Assembly (NCBI RefSeq): GCF_005937885.2
Contig: NZ_CP042176.1
Coordinates: forward strand, 5,699,501 to 5,763,500
Direction: 5' to 3'
DNA length: 64,000 nt
From: Bradyrhizobium sp. KBS0727
GTDB taxonomy: Bacteria > Pseudomonadota > Alphaproteobacteria > Rhizobiales > Xanthobacteraceae
Below are positions 16,381 through 26,632 of the stretch, one piece after another; positions within the stretch are counted from its first letter, which is position 1; the number at the start of each line of letters is the position of its first letter. The notes under the pieces are model-generated. The model was given only the letters and a program-made list of their open reading frames with translations. It was not told where the DNA came from and ran no database searches. Position numbers and translations under genes: made by a program.

Positions 16381-19300
16381 GTGTCTAACGCGCTGGCCCA
16401 ACAGCGGTTCCGAGGGAACCAAAGCGCGTCCAGCGGCTTTCTACTTAGGACCGGAACGTCTCCCTTTCGACACCAGAAGCGGGGACGTCATCTCCATGGC
16501 CATGGCATCACCGTGAATAAAAAAGCCCAAACCGCCGAAAATTCCAACACCGGCGTCCCCCTTCGCATTGACGGCTCCTATCCGCTGAATGACGGCGGCC
16601 GCCTTGCCATGAACATGGGTGAGGTGAAAGCAAGGGAAGTGCCAGCCACTGGCCTTGCGACCGACGAGCTTTGGTACAAGGATGCCATCATCTATCAGCT
16701 CCACGTCAAGGCCTTTGCCGACAGCAACAATGACGGCATCGGCGACTTTGCCGGATTAACCGAGAAGCTGGGCTATCTGCAGGACCTCGGCGTCACCACG
16801 CTGTGGCTGCTGCCGTTCTATCCCTCGCCCGGCCGCGACGATGGCTACGACATCGCCGACTACGGCGACATCAATCCCGATTTCGGGACCATGAAGGATT
16901 TCAAGCGCTTCATCCAGGAGGCGAAGAAGCGCGGCCTGCGCGTCATCACCGAACTCGTCATCAACCACACTTCGGACCAGCACGACTGGTTCAAGCGCGC
17001 CCGCCGCAGCGACCCGAAGTCTAGCGCGCGCAACTGGTATGTCTGGAGCGACACCAATCAGAAATACCAGGGCACGCGGATCATCTTCACCGACACCGAG
17101 AAGTCGAACTGGACCTGGGATCCCGAGGCCGGCCAGTTCTACTGGCACCGCTTCTTCTCGCACCAGCCGGACCTGAACTTCGACAACCCGCGCGTGGTCT
17201 CGGCGCTGGTGCAGGTGATGAAGCGCTGGCTCGACACCGGCGTCGACGGCTTTCGCCTCGACGCGATCCCCTATCTGTGCGAGCGCGACGGCACCAACAA
17301 CGAGAACCTGCCCGAGACCCACGCCATCATCAAGAAGATGCGCGCCGAGCTCGACGCCTATTCCAAGGGCAAGGTACTGCTGGCGGAGGCCAATCAATGG
17401 CCGGAGGACGTGCAGGAATATTTCGGCCGCGGCGACGAATGCCACATGGCCTATCACTTCCCGCTGATGCCGCGGATCTACATGGCGATCGCGCAGGAAG
17501 ACCGCTTCCCCATCACCGACATCCTGCGCCAGACGCCGGATATTCCGAACAGTTGCCAGTGGGCGCTGTTCCTGCGCAACCACGACGAACTGACGCTGGA
17601 AATGGTCACCGACGTCGAGCGCGATTACCTGTGGTCGACCTACGCCAACGACCCCCGCGCCCGCATCAATGTCGGCATCCGCCGCCGGCTGGCGCCGTTG
17701 ATGGACAACGACCGGCGCAAGATCGAGCTGATGAACTCGCTGCTGCTGTCGTTCCCGGGTACGCCGATCATCTATTACGGCGACGAAATCGGCATGGGCG
17801 ACAACATCTATCTCGGCGACCGCAACGGCGTGCGGACGCCGATGCAGTGGTCGCCGGACCGCAATGGCGGGTTTTCGCGCGCCGACCCGGCGCGGCTCTA
17901 TGCGCCGACCATCATGGACCCGGTCTACGGCTATGAATCCGTCAATGTCGAGGCGCAGTCGCGCAGCCTCTCCTCCCTGCTCAGCGCCACCAAGCGGCTG
18001 ATCGCTGTCCGCAAGTCGACGCTGGCCTTCGGGCGCGGCACTATGACCTTCATCCGCCCGGAAAACCGCTCGGTGCTGTGTTACGTGCGCCAGTACCAGG
18101 ACGAGGTCATTCTCTGCGTCGCCAACCTTTCGCGGTCGGCGCAGGCGACCGAACTCGATCTGTCGGCCTTCAAGGACCGCATCCCGCTCGAAATGCTCGG
18201 CCGCACGCGCTTTCCGGCCATCGGCGAACTGCCCTACATGATTACGCTGGCGCCCTACGGCTTCTACTGGTTCGAGCTGCAGGAGCGTGACAAATCGGCG
18301 CCGGTGACACCGCGCGAGGTCGGAGAGTTCGAGACCCTGGTGGTGCCGCTCGGCGCCACCTGGGTGTCGCTGGCGCGCGAGCGCGGCGTGTTCGAGCGCG
18401 ACGTCCTGCCGGGGCATCTGGCGCGAACCCGCTGGTATCCGGAGCGATCGGCCAAGGCGATCCAGCCGACGCTGACGTCGGCGGTTCCGTTCTGCGACAT
18501 CGGCGACAACCGGCCCTGGCTCGCCTTCTTCGAAACCACGCAGCGCGGCGTCGCCACGCGCTACACGATGCCGCTGCAGATCGAGTGGGTGCGCTTCGAC
18601 CGCGAGCGCTACAACGCCCACGCGCTGGCGGCGGTGCGCCAGGGCGCGCGCGAAGGCACCCTGCTCGACGTCGCCACCAACCCGATCTTCATCGGGCTGC
18701 TGCTGCGGAATCTGCAGCAATCGCTGACCGTCGAGGAAGGCGAACAGGGCCTGCGGCTCGAATTCCGCCCGACCAGCCGGTTTACCGACAAGCCGATCCG
18801 GCAGCCCGAGCACATCCGCGCGATCGAGGCCGAGCGGCCCGACTCGACATCCCTGGTAGATGACCAATACGTCGTCAGGATCTACCGCAAGCTCGAGGCC
18901 GGCCCCAATCCGGAAATCGAGATGGGGCGTTTTCTCACCGACGTCGCGGGCTTTGCCAACACACCGGCACTGCTCGGCAGCGTCGAGCTGGTGGACGGCA
19001 ACAGCACGAGCGCCGTGGGCGCCGTCCACGCCTTCATCGCCAACCAGGGCGACGCCTGGAACGTGACCGCCTCGCATCTCGATCGCTTCGTCGACGAGCA
19101 GCGGACGTTGGTGGCGAGCGACGATTCCGGCGCCCATGGGCTTCAGACTCCCTATCTGGGTTATCTTTCGCAGGCCGGGCGGCGCCTCGCCGAGCTGCAT
19201 ATTGCGCTCGCCGGCAACGCCGAACTTCCTGAATTCGCGCCGGAGCCGATCCGGACCGAAGATATCAAGCGCTGGACCGGCGATATTCTGATCCGTGCCG

Positions 19301-19914
19301 AGCGTATCTTCGATGCGCTGGGCAAACGCCGCGGCCGGCTGAAGGAGGCCGACCGCCCGCTGGTCGATCAGTTGCTGGCGCTGCAGCCGACCCTGCCGGA
19401 ACGGTTGAAAGCCTTGCTGCCGCGCGGGATCGACGGGCTCAACATCCGTCATCACGGCGACTTCCATCTCGGCCAGATGCTGATCGTCAAGGACGACATC
19501 TTCATCACCGATTTCGAAGGCGAGCCGCGGCGCGCGATCACCGAGCGCCGTCGCAAGGCGCCCGCCGCGCGCGACGTCGCCAGCCTGATCCGTTCGATCG
19601 ACTATGCGGCGACATCGGCGCTTGAGCGCGCGCGCAAGGTGGCCCAGGACGAGCACGGCAGGCTCGGCGCCGCGCTCGACGCGTGGCGCGACCGGGCGAT
19701 CGGCGAATTCCTGTCCGCCTACCGCGAAACCATCGCCCATCAGCGCCTCTGGCCGTCCGACCCCGTCGCGGCCGAGGGCCTGTTAACCTTCTTCCTGCTT
19801 GAGAAGGCTTTCTACGAGATCGAATACGAGCTGTCATACCGGCCCGACTGGCTACGCGTGCCGCTGACCGGTATGATCCGAATGTTGTCGCAACAGTCCC
19901 CCGAGGCCTCATGA
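16381..19914 (+). CDS. treS: trehalose synthase fused to maltokinase (TreS-Mak)
   Basis: A 1177-residue two-domain protein. Residues ~95-650 are a GH13 trehalose synthase interconverting maltose and trehalose: nucleophile D294 in [11 protein letters not shown], acid E336 in VLLAEANQW, and D402 in FLRNHDELT. The C-terminal part is a maltokinase with a phosphotransferase-like fold; [11 protein letters not shown] and ITDFEGEP are its catalytic and metal motifs. The maltokinase makes maltose-1-phosphate, substrate of GlgE, which is not in this window. The GTG at 16381 has AAGGAG seven bases before it, which gives an unusual extension of about 95 residues with no recognisable domain. An ATG at 16609 would remove most of it. 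First gene of the rightward operon. Confidence 0.93.
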   Translation: MSNALAQQRFRGNQSASSGFLLRTGTSPFRHQKRGRHLHGHGITVNKKAQTAENSNTGVPLRIDGSYPLNDGGRLAMNMGEVKAREVPATGLATDELWYKDAIIYQLHVKAFADSNNDGIGDFAGLTEKLGYLQDLGVTTLWLLPFYPSPGRDDGYDIADYGDINPDFGTMKDFKRFIQEAKKRGLRVITELVINHTSDQHDWFKRARRSDPKSSARNWYVWSDTNQKYQGTRIIFTDTEKSNWTWDPEAGQFYWHRFFSHQPDLNFDNPRVVSALVQVMKRWLDTGVDGFRLDAIPYLCERDGTNNENLPETHAIIKKMRAELDAYSKGKVLLAEANQWPEDVQEYFGRGDECHMAYHFPLMPRIYMAIAQEDRFPITDILRQTPDIPNSCQWALFLRNHDELTLEMVTDVERDYLWSTYANDPRARINVGIRRRLAPLMDNDRRKIELMNSLLLSFPGTPIIYYGDEIGMGDNIYLGDRNGVRTPMQWSPDRNGGFSRADPARLYAPTIMDPVYGYESVNVEAQSRSLSSLLSATKRLIAVRKSTLAFGRGTMTFIRPENRSVLCYVRQYQDEVILCVANLSRSAQATELDLSAFKDRIPLEMLGRTRFPAIGELPYMITLAPYGFYWFELQERDKSAPVTPREVGEFETLVVPLGATWVSLARERGVFERDVLPGHLARTRWYPERSAKAIQPTLTSAVPFCDIGDNRPWLAFFETTQRGVATRYTMPLQIEWVRFDRERYNAHALAAVRQGAREGTLLDVATNPIFIGLLLRNLQQSLTVEEGEQGLRLEFRPTSRFTDKPIRQPEHIRAIEAERPDSTSLVDDQYVVRIYRKLEAGPNPEIEMGRFLTDVAGFANTPALLGSVELVDGNSTSAVGAVHAFIANQGDAWNVTASHLDRFVDEQRTLVASDDSGAHGLQTPYLGYLSQAGRRLAELHIALAGNAELPEFAPEPIRTEDIKRWTGDILIRAERIFDALGKRRGRLKEADRPLVDQLLALQPTLPERLKALLPRGIDGLNIRHHGDFHLGQMLIVKDDIFITDFEGEPRRAITERRRKAPAARDVASLIRSIDYAATSALERARKVAQDEHGRLGAALDAWRDRAIGEFLSAYRETIAHQRLWPSDPVAAEGLLTFFLLEKAFYEIEYELSYRPDWLRVPLTGMIRMLSQQSPEAS

Positions 19915-22058
19915 CCAAGTTATCCGCCGAGGCCTATGCGATCCTCGAAGGCAGGCATTCCGATCCGTTTCACTATCTCGGCCTTCACAGCGAGGACGGC
20001 CAGAACGTGGTGCGCGCCTTGCTGCCCGAGGCCTCCAATGTCGAGGCGATCGGCGAGCATGGTGAAACCGCGCCACTCAAGCGCATCCATGATTCCGGGC
20101 TGTTCGCGGGCGCCCTGCCGAACGGCTCAACGCGCTACCAGTTGCGCGCCCGCTTCGGGGAAAACGTCGTCGAGCTCGACGACCCCTACCGCTTTCCGCC
20201 CGTGCTGAGCGACTTCGACCTGCACCTGCTCGGCGAAGGCACGCATATGCGGATCTACGACAAGCTCGGCGCCCATCCGATGACGCTTGAAGGCGTCGAC
20301 GGCGTCGCCTTCGTGGTGCTGGCGCCGAACGCCAAGGGCGTCAGCGTGGTCGGCGATTTCAACTACTGGAATCGCCGGCGGCACCCGATGCGGGTGCGCG
20401 GCATCGGCTATTGGGAGCTGTTCATCCCGCACGCCAAGGTTGGCGACCACTACAAGTTCGACATCATCGAGCCCAACGGGCAGCATCTGCCGTTGAAATC
20501 CGATCCGCTGGCATTCGCGGCCGAAGTTCGCCCGAAGACCGCTTCGATCGTGTTCGACGAGATGAAGCTGCCGCGGCCTCGCCCGGCGCCATCGGATATC
20601 AACGCGCTTGGCGCGCCGGTCTCGATCTACGAGGTCCATCTCGGCTCGTGGCGGCGCAAGGGCAGCAACGAGTGGCTGACCTATCGCGAACTGGCCGAAC
20701 AGCTGCCGGCCTATGTCAGGGATCTCGGCTTTACCCATGTCGAGTTTCTGCCCGTCAGCGAACATCCGTTCGACGGCTCCTGGGGCTACCAGCCGACCGG
20801 CATGTTCGCGCCGACCAGCCGGTTCGGCAGCCCGGAGGATTTTGCAGCGCTGGTCGATGCCTTTCACCGCGAAGGCATCGCTGTGTGGCTCGACTGGGTG
20901 CCCGGGCATTTCCCCGACGATCCCCACGGTCTTGGCCACTTCGACGGCACGGCGCTATACGAGCACGCCAATCCACTGCAGGGCCGGCATCTCGACTGGG
21001 GCACGCTGATCTACAATTACGGCCGCACCGAAGTGGTCAATTTCCTGGTCTCGAACGCCCTGTTCTGGCTGGACCGTTATGCCGTTGACGGCCTGCGCGT
21101 CGATGCCGTCGCCTCGATGCTCTACCTCGACTACTCCCGGCCGCCGGGCGAATGGATTCCAAACCGGCACGGCGGGCGCGAAAATCTCGAAGCGATCGAT
21201 TTCCTGCGCCGCTTCAACACCGAACTGTTCGGGCATTTTCCACAAGCCACCACGGCAGCGGAGGAATCCACCGCCTGGCCGCAGGTATCGCGGCCGGTCG
21301 AATTTGGCGGGCTCGGTTTCGGCTACAAGTGGAACATGGGCTGGATGCACGACACGCTGAACTATATCGGCAAGGATCCCATCCACCGCAAATTCCATCA
21401 CGGCGACATCCTGTTCGGCCTGCACTACGCGTTTTCGGAAAACTTCATCCTGCCGCTGTCGCATGACGAAGTCGTGCACGGCAAACGCTCGATCCTCGGC
21501 CGCATGCCCGGCGACGACTGGCAGCGCTTTGCGAACCTGCGCGCCTATTACAGCTTCATGTTCGGCCATCCCGGCAAGAAGCTGATGTTCATGGGCTGCG
21601 AATTCGGCCAGGAGCGCGAATGGAATCACGACCATTCGCTGGACTGGCATCTGCTCGAACAGCCGAAACATGCCGGCATCCAGGCGCTCGTTCGTGACCT
21701 CAATCGTCTCTATCGGTCAGTACCCGCGCTGCACGAGATGGATTGCAATCAGGCGGGGTTCGAATGGGTCATCACCCATGATTCCGGCGGCAACGTCTTT
21801 GCCTGGGTCCGCAAGGGTCTGGATCCGCACGCCCGCTGTCTCGTTGTCGTAAATTTTTCACCGAACGTCTATTACGACTACCGCGTCCGGGTGCCGTTCG
21901 CCGGCAAGTGGAAGGAAGTCTTCAATTCGGACTCCGCGTATTATGGCGGCAGCAATGTCGGCAACATTGGCGCGGTCCACACCCTGGCGGGCGCCATACC
22001 CGAGCTCAACCTGACCATTCCACCGCTGGCTGCGATCTTTCTCGTACCGGAAGACTGA
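19911..22058 (+). CDS. glgB: 1,4-alpha-glucan branching enzyme
   Basis: A 715-residue GH13 enzyme that makes alpha-1,6 branches in glycogen. An N-terminal CBM48-like region comes first (about 20-215). The catalytic barrel follows: nucleophile D398 in [18 protein letters not shown], acid in AEESTAWP at ~450-456, and [14 protein letters not shown]. Length is typical. It overlaps treS by four bases (ATGA) and ends three bases before glgX, so it is the second gene of an operon. Its pairing with TreS-Mak is common in actinobacteria and alphaproteobacteria and links trehalose to glycogen. Confidence 0.95.
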   Translation: MTKLSAEAYAILEGRHSDPFHYLGLHSEDGQNVVRALLPEASNVEAIGEHGETAPLKRIHDSGLFAGALPNGSTRYQLRARFGENVVELDDPYRFPPVLSDFDLHLLGEGTHMRIYDKLGAHPMTLEGVDGVAFVVLAPNAKGVSVVGDFNYWNRRRHPMRVRGIGYWELFIPHAKVGDHYKFDIIEPNGQHLPLKSDPLAFAAEVRPKTASIVFDEMKLPRPRPAPSDINALGAPVSIYEVHLGSWRRKGSNEWLTYRELAEQLPAYVRDLGFTHVEFLPVSEHPFDGSWGYQPTGMFAPTSRFGSPEDFAALVDAFHREGIAVWLDWVPGHFPDDPHGLGHFDGTALYEHANPLQGRHLDWGTLIYNYGRTEVVNFLVSNALFWLDRYAVDGLRVDAVASMLYLDYSRPPGEWIPNRHGGRENLEAIDFLRRFNTELFGHFPQATTAAEESTAWPQVSRPVEFGGLGFGYKWNMGWMHDTLNYIGKDPIHRKFHHGDILFGLHYAFSENFILPLSHDEVVHGKRSILGRMPGDDWQRFANLRAYYSFMFGHPGKKLMFMGCEFGQEREWNHDHSLDWHLLEQPKHAGIQALVRDLNRLYRSVPALHEMDCNQAGFEWVITHDSGGNVFAWVRKGLDPHARCLVVVNFSPNVYYDYRVRVPFAGKWKEVFNSDSAYYGGSNVGNIGAVHTLAGAIPELNLTIPPLAAIFLVPED

Positions 22059-22061
22059 CGC

Positions 22062-24137
22062 ATGCGATTGACGGCGGGAAGCCCGGCGCGTCTTGGTGCA
22101 AGTTGGGACGGCAGGGGCACCAACTTTGCATTGTTTTCGGCCAACGCCGAGAAGGTCGAGCTTTGCCTGTTCGACGGCCAGGGCCGCCGCGAGCTCGAAC
22201 GCATCGAATTGCCGGAGCGCACCGAGGACGTCTGGCACGGCTATCTCAACGACGTCTCACCGGGTCAGCTTTACGGTTACCGCGTCTACGGTCCCTACGC
22301 GCCCGAGCACGGCCACCGCTTCAACGCCAACAAGCTGCTGCTCGATCCCTATGCCAAGCGGTTGGCCGGCCGGCTGGTATGGAGCGATGCGCATTTCGGC
22401 TATCGCGCCGGCAGCGCCCGCGAAGACCTGTCGTTCGACCGACGCGACAATGCCCGCGGCATGCCGAAGGCCGTGGTGGTCGACGAAACCTTCAACTGGG
22501 GCCGCCGCGAGATGCGCCCCAACATCCCCTGGGAAGACACCATCATCTACGAGGCCCACGTCAAGGGCCTCACACAAAAACGCGACGACGTGCCGCCGAA
22601 CCTGCGCGGCACCTATGGCGGGCTGTCGTCGCCGGCGATGATCGACCATCTCAAGCGCCTCGGCGTTACCACGGTCGAGTTGCTGCCGGTTCACGGGCTG
22701 ATCGATGATCGCGTGCTGGTCGAAAAGAAGCTGGTCAATTACTGGGGCTACAACACGCTGGCGTTCTTCGCGCCGGAGGCGCGCTACGCGCAGGACAATG
22801 CGCTCGATGCGTTCCGAACCACCGTGGCGCGGCTGCACGATGCCGGCATCGAGGTGATGCTGGACGTCGTCTATAACCACACCGCCGAGGGCAACCACAT
22901 GGGCCCGACGCTGTCTTTCCGCGGCATCGACAACGCGTCCTATTACTGGCTGAAGCCCGAAAACCCGCGCTTCTACGACGATTTCACCGGCTGCGGCAGT
23001 TCGGTCAACCTGACCCATCCGCGCGTGCTGCAGATGGTGATGGATTCGCTGCGCTACTGGGTCGAGGTCTGCCATGTCGACGGTTTTCGTTTCGACCTCG
23101 CCACCACGCTGGCGCGCGGGCCGAACGGCTACGACCGCAACGCCTCGTTCCTGACCGCCGTACGTCAGGATCCGGTGCTGGCGACGGTGAAGATGGTGGC
23201 TGAGCCGTGGGATCTCGGCATGGGCGGCTACCAGGTCGGCGCGTTTCCGTCGCAATGGTCGGAATGGAACGACCGCTATCGCAGCGCGATACGGCGCTAC
23301 TGGAGCGGCGAAGGCAGCCTGATCGGCGAAGTGTCGAGCCGCATGACCGCCTCCTCCGACCTGTTTCACCACGACAACCGCCTGACGCGCGCCGGCATCA
23401 ACCACGTCACCGTGCATGACGGTTTCACGCTGGCGGACCTGTTCAGCTACAACGAGAAGCACAACGAGGCCAACGGCGAGGACAACCGCGACGGCTCCAA
23501 CGATAATCACAGCAACAACTGCGGCCACGAGGGTCCGACCGACGATGCCGCGATAACGGCGCTGCGCCGCCAGCTCCGCAAGAACCAGCTTGCCTGCCTG
23601 TTGCTGGCGCAGGGTACGCCGCTGATGCTGGCCGGCGACGAGGTCGGCAATTCGCAGAACGGCAACAACAATGCGTATTGCCAGGACAACGAGACCGGCT
23701 GGGTCAGTTGGGATAACCTCGGCAAGGAAGGTGACGACCTTATCGATTTCGTCGGCCACATGACCGAACTGCGCCGCCGCTTCGGCCAGATCCGCTGCCA
23801 GCGCTGGCTCGACGGACGGCGGACAGATGGCTCCTACGGCGTGCTGTGGCTGACGCCGGCCGCCGTGGAGATGACAGAGTCCGACTGGACGTTTCCGGAC
23901 GGCCGCTTCCTAGCTTATGTGCTCGGCCCGATGGAACAAGGACAGGCGCCGATCTTTATCGTGCTGAACGCAGCCCCCGAACAGATCGCATTCAAGTTTC
24001 CGATGATGCCCGAATACAAGAATTGGCAGCAGGTGCTCAACACCACCGAGATCGAGCAGAAGACCGCGGATTTCGCCGCCGGCGCAGAGACTAAGGCGCC
24101 GCCGCGCTCGGTGTTGGCCTTTGCGGGCGCTGCATGA
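22062..24137 (+). CDS. glgX: glycogen debranching enzyme (isoamylase type)
   Basis: A 691-residue GH13_11 enzyme that hydrolyses alpha-1,6 branches of glycogen or limit dextrin. The N-terminal CBM48-like domain includes GTNFALFSANAEKVELCLFD. Catalytic motifs are DGFRFDLATTLARG, MVAEPWDLG and VTVHDGFTLADLFSYNEKHN, which is characteristic of GlgX/TreX. Length is normal. It starts three bases after glgB and overlaps treZ by four. In other genomes glgX/treX commonly sits beside treZ and treY, supplying linear oligosaccharides for trehalose formation. Confidence 0.95.
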   Translation: MRLTAGSPARLGASWDGRGTNFALFSANAEKVELCLFDGQGRRELERIELPERTEDVWHGYLNDVSPGQLYGYRVYGPYAPEHGHRFNANKLLLDPYAKRLAGRLVWSDAHFGYRAGSAREDLSFDRRDNARGMPKAVVVDETFNWGRREMRPNIPWEDTIIYEAHVKGLTQKRDDVPPNLRGTYGGLSSPAMIDHLKRLGVTTVELLPVHGLIDDRVLVEKKLVNYWGYNTLAFFAPEARYAQDNALDAFRTTVARLHDAGIEVMLDVVYNHTAEGNHMGPTLSFRGIDNASYYWLKPENPRFYDDFTGCGSSVNLTHPRVLQMVMDSLRYWVEVCHVDGFRFDLATTLARGPNGYDRNASFLTAVRQDPVLATVKMVAEPWDLGMGGYQVGAFPSQWSEWNDRYRSAIRRYWSGEGSLIGEVSSRMTASSDLFHHDNRLTRAGINHVTVHDGFTLADLFSYNEKHNEANGEDNRDGSNDNHSNNCGHEGPTDDAAITALRRQLRKNQLACLLLAQGTPLMLAGDEVGNSQNGNNNAYCQDNETGWVSWDNLGKEGDDLIDFVGHMTELRRRFGQIRCQRWLDGRRTDGSYGVLWLTPAAVEMTESDWTFPDGRFLAYVLGPMEQGQAPIFIVLNAAPEQIAFKFPMMPEYKNWQQVLNTTEIEQKTADFAAGAETKAPPRSVLAFAGAA

Positions 24138-25891
24138 AGGCGCGGCAATTCGGGCCGCAACTGACGAGGGACGACGCGCGCTTTCGACTATGGGCGCCAA
24201 CGGCAAAGCGCGTCGATGTGATACTGGAGCAGCCGCACGCAATGACGCGCGGCGACGATGGCTGGTTCACCGCCGACATCGCGGAAGTGAAAGCCGGCGC
24301 GCACTACAAATTCCGCATCGACAACGAGATCGACGTTCCCGACCCGGCATCGGACTTTCAGCCCGACGACGTGTTTGGCCCAAGCGAAGCGATTGATCAC
24401 GAAAGCTTTGCCTGGCGCGCCACGGACTGGCGCGGGCGACCGTGGCCGGAAGCTGTCATCGTCGAGGCCCACGTCGGCGCCTTCACGCCCGAAGGCAGCT
24501 ACCGCGCCATGATCGAACACCTCGATCATCTCGTCGAGACCGGCATCACTGCGCTGGAGTTGTTGCCGCTGGCGGATTTTGCAGGCAGCCGCAACTGGGG
24601 CTATGACGGCGTGCTGTGGTATGCACCGGACAGCGCCTATGGCCGCCCGGAAGACCTCAAGACGCTGATCGACGAGGCGCATCTGCGCGGGCTGATGGTG
24701 ATGCTCGACGTGGTCTATAACCACTTCGGACCCGAGGGGAATTATCTCGGACGCTATGCGCCCGGCTTTTTCACCGACGCGCACACGCCGTGGGGCAGCG
24801 CAATCGACTATCGCGTGCCGGAGGTGCGCGCGTTTACGATCGAGAACGCGCTGCACTGGCTGCGCGACTATCGCTTCGACGGCCTGCGGCTCGATGCCGT
24901 CAACAGCATCGTCGAACCGGGCGGGCTGTCGCTGCTGCACGACCTCAGTGCCGCCGTGGGCGAACTCGCCGTGGAAACCGGCCGCCACATCCATCTGGTG
25001 CTGGAAAACGGCGACAACCGCGCCAGCATTCTGGACACGGAACAGGATCCGCCGCAGGGCAAATACCGCGCGCAATGGAACGACGACTATCACCACGCCT
25101 GGCGCGTGCTGATGACGGCTGAGAAACAGGGATATTACGGCGACTATCAGCGCGCGCCGCTGCAAGACATCGCCCGCTCGCTGTCGTCAGGCTTCATCTA
25201 CCAGGGCGAAATGTCGGCGTTTCGCGGCGGCGCGCGCGGCGAGCCGAGCGGCGCGCTGTCTCCGATGGCGTTCATCAACTTCCTGCAAAACCACGACCAG
25301 ATCGGCAATCGCCCGCTCGGCGATCGTCTGGAATCGGTCGCCCGCACCGAGGCGATCGAGGCGGCGCTGGCGGTGATGCTGCTGGCGCCCGCGATCCCGA
25401 TGCTGTTCATGGGCGAGGAATGGGGCTCGAAGACGCCGTTCCCGTTCTTCTGCGATTTCCGGGGAGGGCTGGCGGACGCTGTCCGCCAGGGCCGCCGCCG
25501 CGAATACGAATGGGCTTACGCCGAATTTGGCGACGAGGTACCCGACGCGCTGGCGCCATCGACCTTTCGGTCGGCCGTGCTCGATTGGAATGATCTCGAT
25601 CAACCGACGCCGCAAAAGCGGTTGATGCTGGTGCGTGACCTGCTCCGGGTTCGGAACGAGTTGATCGTTCCCCGATTGGCAGGGGCGGCGTTCGGCTCGG
25701 CCCTGGCGAGCGAAGACCGTCTATTGACGGCGGATTGGAGAATGGGCGACGGCACCACGCTTTCGCTGCTCGCCAACCTCTCGCAGCGGCAACTCCCGGT
25801 CCCGCCGGCTGGCCCACAGCGAACTCTTATCTGGGGCAGCGAGTTGAATGCGTGCATCCCGCCGTGGTCGGTGGTCTGGCGCCTCGGATAG
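24134..25891 (+). CDS. treZ: malto-oligosyltrehalose trehalohydrolase
   Basis: A 585-residue GH13 enzyme that releases trehalose from maltooligosyl-trehalose. The N-terminus FGPQLTRDDARFRLWAPTA is the usual TreZ start. Motifs: LDVVYNHFGPEGNYL, nucleophile in DGLRLDAVNSI, acid in LVLENGDNRAS, and FLQNHDQIGNRPLGDRL. The start overlaps glgX (ATGA). Its partner TreY (maltooligosyl trehalose synthase), which makes its substrate and is normally adjacent, is not downstream: a leftward gene begins 20 bases after the stop. Either treY lies elsewhere, or this TreZ works alone. Last gene of the operon. Confidence 0.93.
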   Translation: MKARQFGPQLTRDDARFRLWAPTAKRVDVILEQPHAMTRGDDGWFTADIAEVKAGAHYKFRIDNEIDVPDPASDFQPDDVFGPSEAIDHESFAWRATDWRGRPWPEAVIVEAHVGAFTPEGSYRAMIEHLDHLVETGITALELLPLADFAGSRNWGYDGVLWYAPDSAYGRPEDLKTLIDEAHLRGLMVMLDVVYNHFGPEGNYLGRYAPGFFTDAHTPWGSAIDYRVPEVRAFTIENALHWLRDYRFDGLRLDAVNSIVEPGGLSLLHDLSAAVGELAVETGRHIHLVLENGDNRASILDTEQDPPQGKYRAQWNDDYHHAWRVLMTAEKQGYYGDYQRAPLQDIARSLSSGFIYQGEMSAFRGGARGEPSGALSPMAFINFLQNHDQIGNRPLGDRLESVARTEAIEAALAVMLLAPAIPMLFMGEEWGSKTPFPFFCDFRGGLADAVRQGRRREYEWAYAEFGDEVPDALAPSTFRSAVLDWNDLDQPTPQKRLMLVRDLLRVRNELIVPRLAGAAFGSALASEDRLLTADWRMGDGTTLSLLANLSQRQLPVPPAGPQRTLIWGSELNACIPPWSVVWRLG

Positions 25892-25910
25892 GGAAACGCA
25901 CGACCGCAGG

Positions 25911-26222
25911 TCAGCTCCGTTTGGTCAGCAGCAGGTTGCCGCGGCTGCGGATCGCGGCCTGCGCCACTTCGGCAAAACGCTGCAGCAGCCACGGCAGCAC
26001 GACCTCCACCCGCACGTGATCGTCCGCGACATCGACATGGCCCGTCGCCGCCTGCCCCATCGCGCGCACGCGAAAGATCATGCGATTGTCCTCCCAGCGC
26101 TCCTCGTCGACAACAAGCACCGGCACGCTGGCCGCCGCACGCGACAGACCCGTCTTCAGGCGGCGCATCGCCTCCTCGCGCCCGAGACTATGCGGGATAG
26201 AAACCACCAGCGGTGCGGACAT
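25911..26222 (-). CDS. polyhydroxyalkanoic acid system family protein
   Basis: A 103-residue cytoplasmic protein resembling the PHA_gran_rgn family (putative polyhydroxyalkanoate-granule protein). The N-terminal VSIPHSLGREEAMRRLKTGL is the recognisable part; the rest is a beta-rich domain with HVDVADDHVRVEVVLPWLL. An AGGAGG lies eight bases before the ATG at 26222, so the longer frame to 26408 is not used. Its role is not established in the family. It sits between trehalose and NHEJ genes and is divergent from the DUF3309 gene, suggesting a stress or stationary-phase setting. Confidence 0.8.
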   Translation of the reverse strand: MSAPLVVSIPHSLGREEAMRRLKTGLSRAAASVPVLVVDEERWEDNRMIFRVRAMGQAATGHVDVADDHVRVEVVLPWLLQRFAEVAQAAIRSRGNLLLTKRS

Positions 26223-26308
26223 CGTTGCAATCCTCCTCTGACCACACCTGATGTAATTCCACGGCTCTCGAAAGGAAGAGGCGCGCGCAATATCGTGGCG
26301 CAAAAGAT

Positions 26309-26333
26309 GGAACTTTCGCAGTTCGCATTGGTT
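26309..26333 (+). promoter_or_regulatory. EcfG-like promoter ahead of the DUF3309 gene
   Basis: GGAAC at 26309-26313, then 16 bases, then GGTT at 26330-26333. The general-stress sigma factor EcfG of alphaproteobacteria uses GGAAC-N16/17-CGTT, so this differs at one position of the -10 element. It lies 60 bases before the DUF3309 start. Confidence 0.35.
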
Positions 26334-26392
26334 CTTCCGGCTGAAGGCAGCGACACCTTGACGCCTCCCTGCCGGGCTGAGGAGAACATTCA

Positions 26393-26557
26393 ATGTCAAT
26401 CGGAACAATCATTCTTATCATTCTGATCATCGCCCTGCTCGGCGGTTTCAGCGGCGTCGGCGGCGGACCGTTCTACGGCACCGGTTATTACGGCGGTGGT
26501 GGCCTCGGCCTCGTGGTCGTGATTTTGCTTATCCTGTTGCTGCTCGGGAAGCTGTAA
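26393..26557 (+). CDS. DUF3309 family membrane microprotein
   Basis: A 54-residue protein with two hydrophobic segments around a glycine- and aromatic-rich loop. It begins MSIGTIILIILIIALLGGF, continues with a GGGPFYGTGYYGGGG-type loop, and ends GLVVVILLILLLLGKL. This matches the DUF3309 pattern (short, Gly-rich centre, Leu/Ile-rich ends) seen in many alphaproteobacteria; function unknown. GAGGAG at 26379-26384 is a strong ribosome site. Likely membrane-inserted. An EcfG-like promoter upstream suggests stress induction. Confidence 0.82.
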   Translation: MSIGTIILIILIIALLGGFSGVGGGPFYGTGYYGGGGLGLVVVILLILLLLGKL

Positions 26558-26579
26558 GCGAAGTTTCGAGTGTTATTCA

Positions 26580-26605
26580 TCATGGCCGGCTTGTCCCGGC
26601 CATGA
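26580..26605. terminator. hairpin between convergent DUF3309 and ligD genes
   Basis: TCATGGCCGG (26580-26589) and CCGGCCATGA (26596-26605) pair perfectly around a 6-base loop. The sequence resembles half of the repeat inserted at korA/korB. It lies between convergent genes, so it can serve both as a terminator-like structure. Confidence 0.55.
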
Positions 26606-26632
26606 CGACCTTCCTTCCATCCCGTTGCGGCC

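Noticed and set aside
16756-19740. 994-codon leftward open frame
   Set aside because: Antisense shadow of treS with the same composition bias.
26314-26334. Possible LexA-type direct repeat (two GTTC)
   Set aside because: The GTTC copies are six bases apart, not the seven required in alphaproteobacterial LexA sites.
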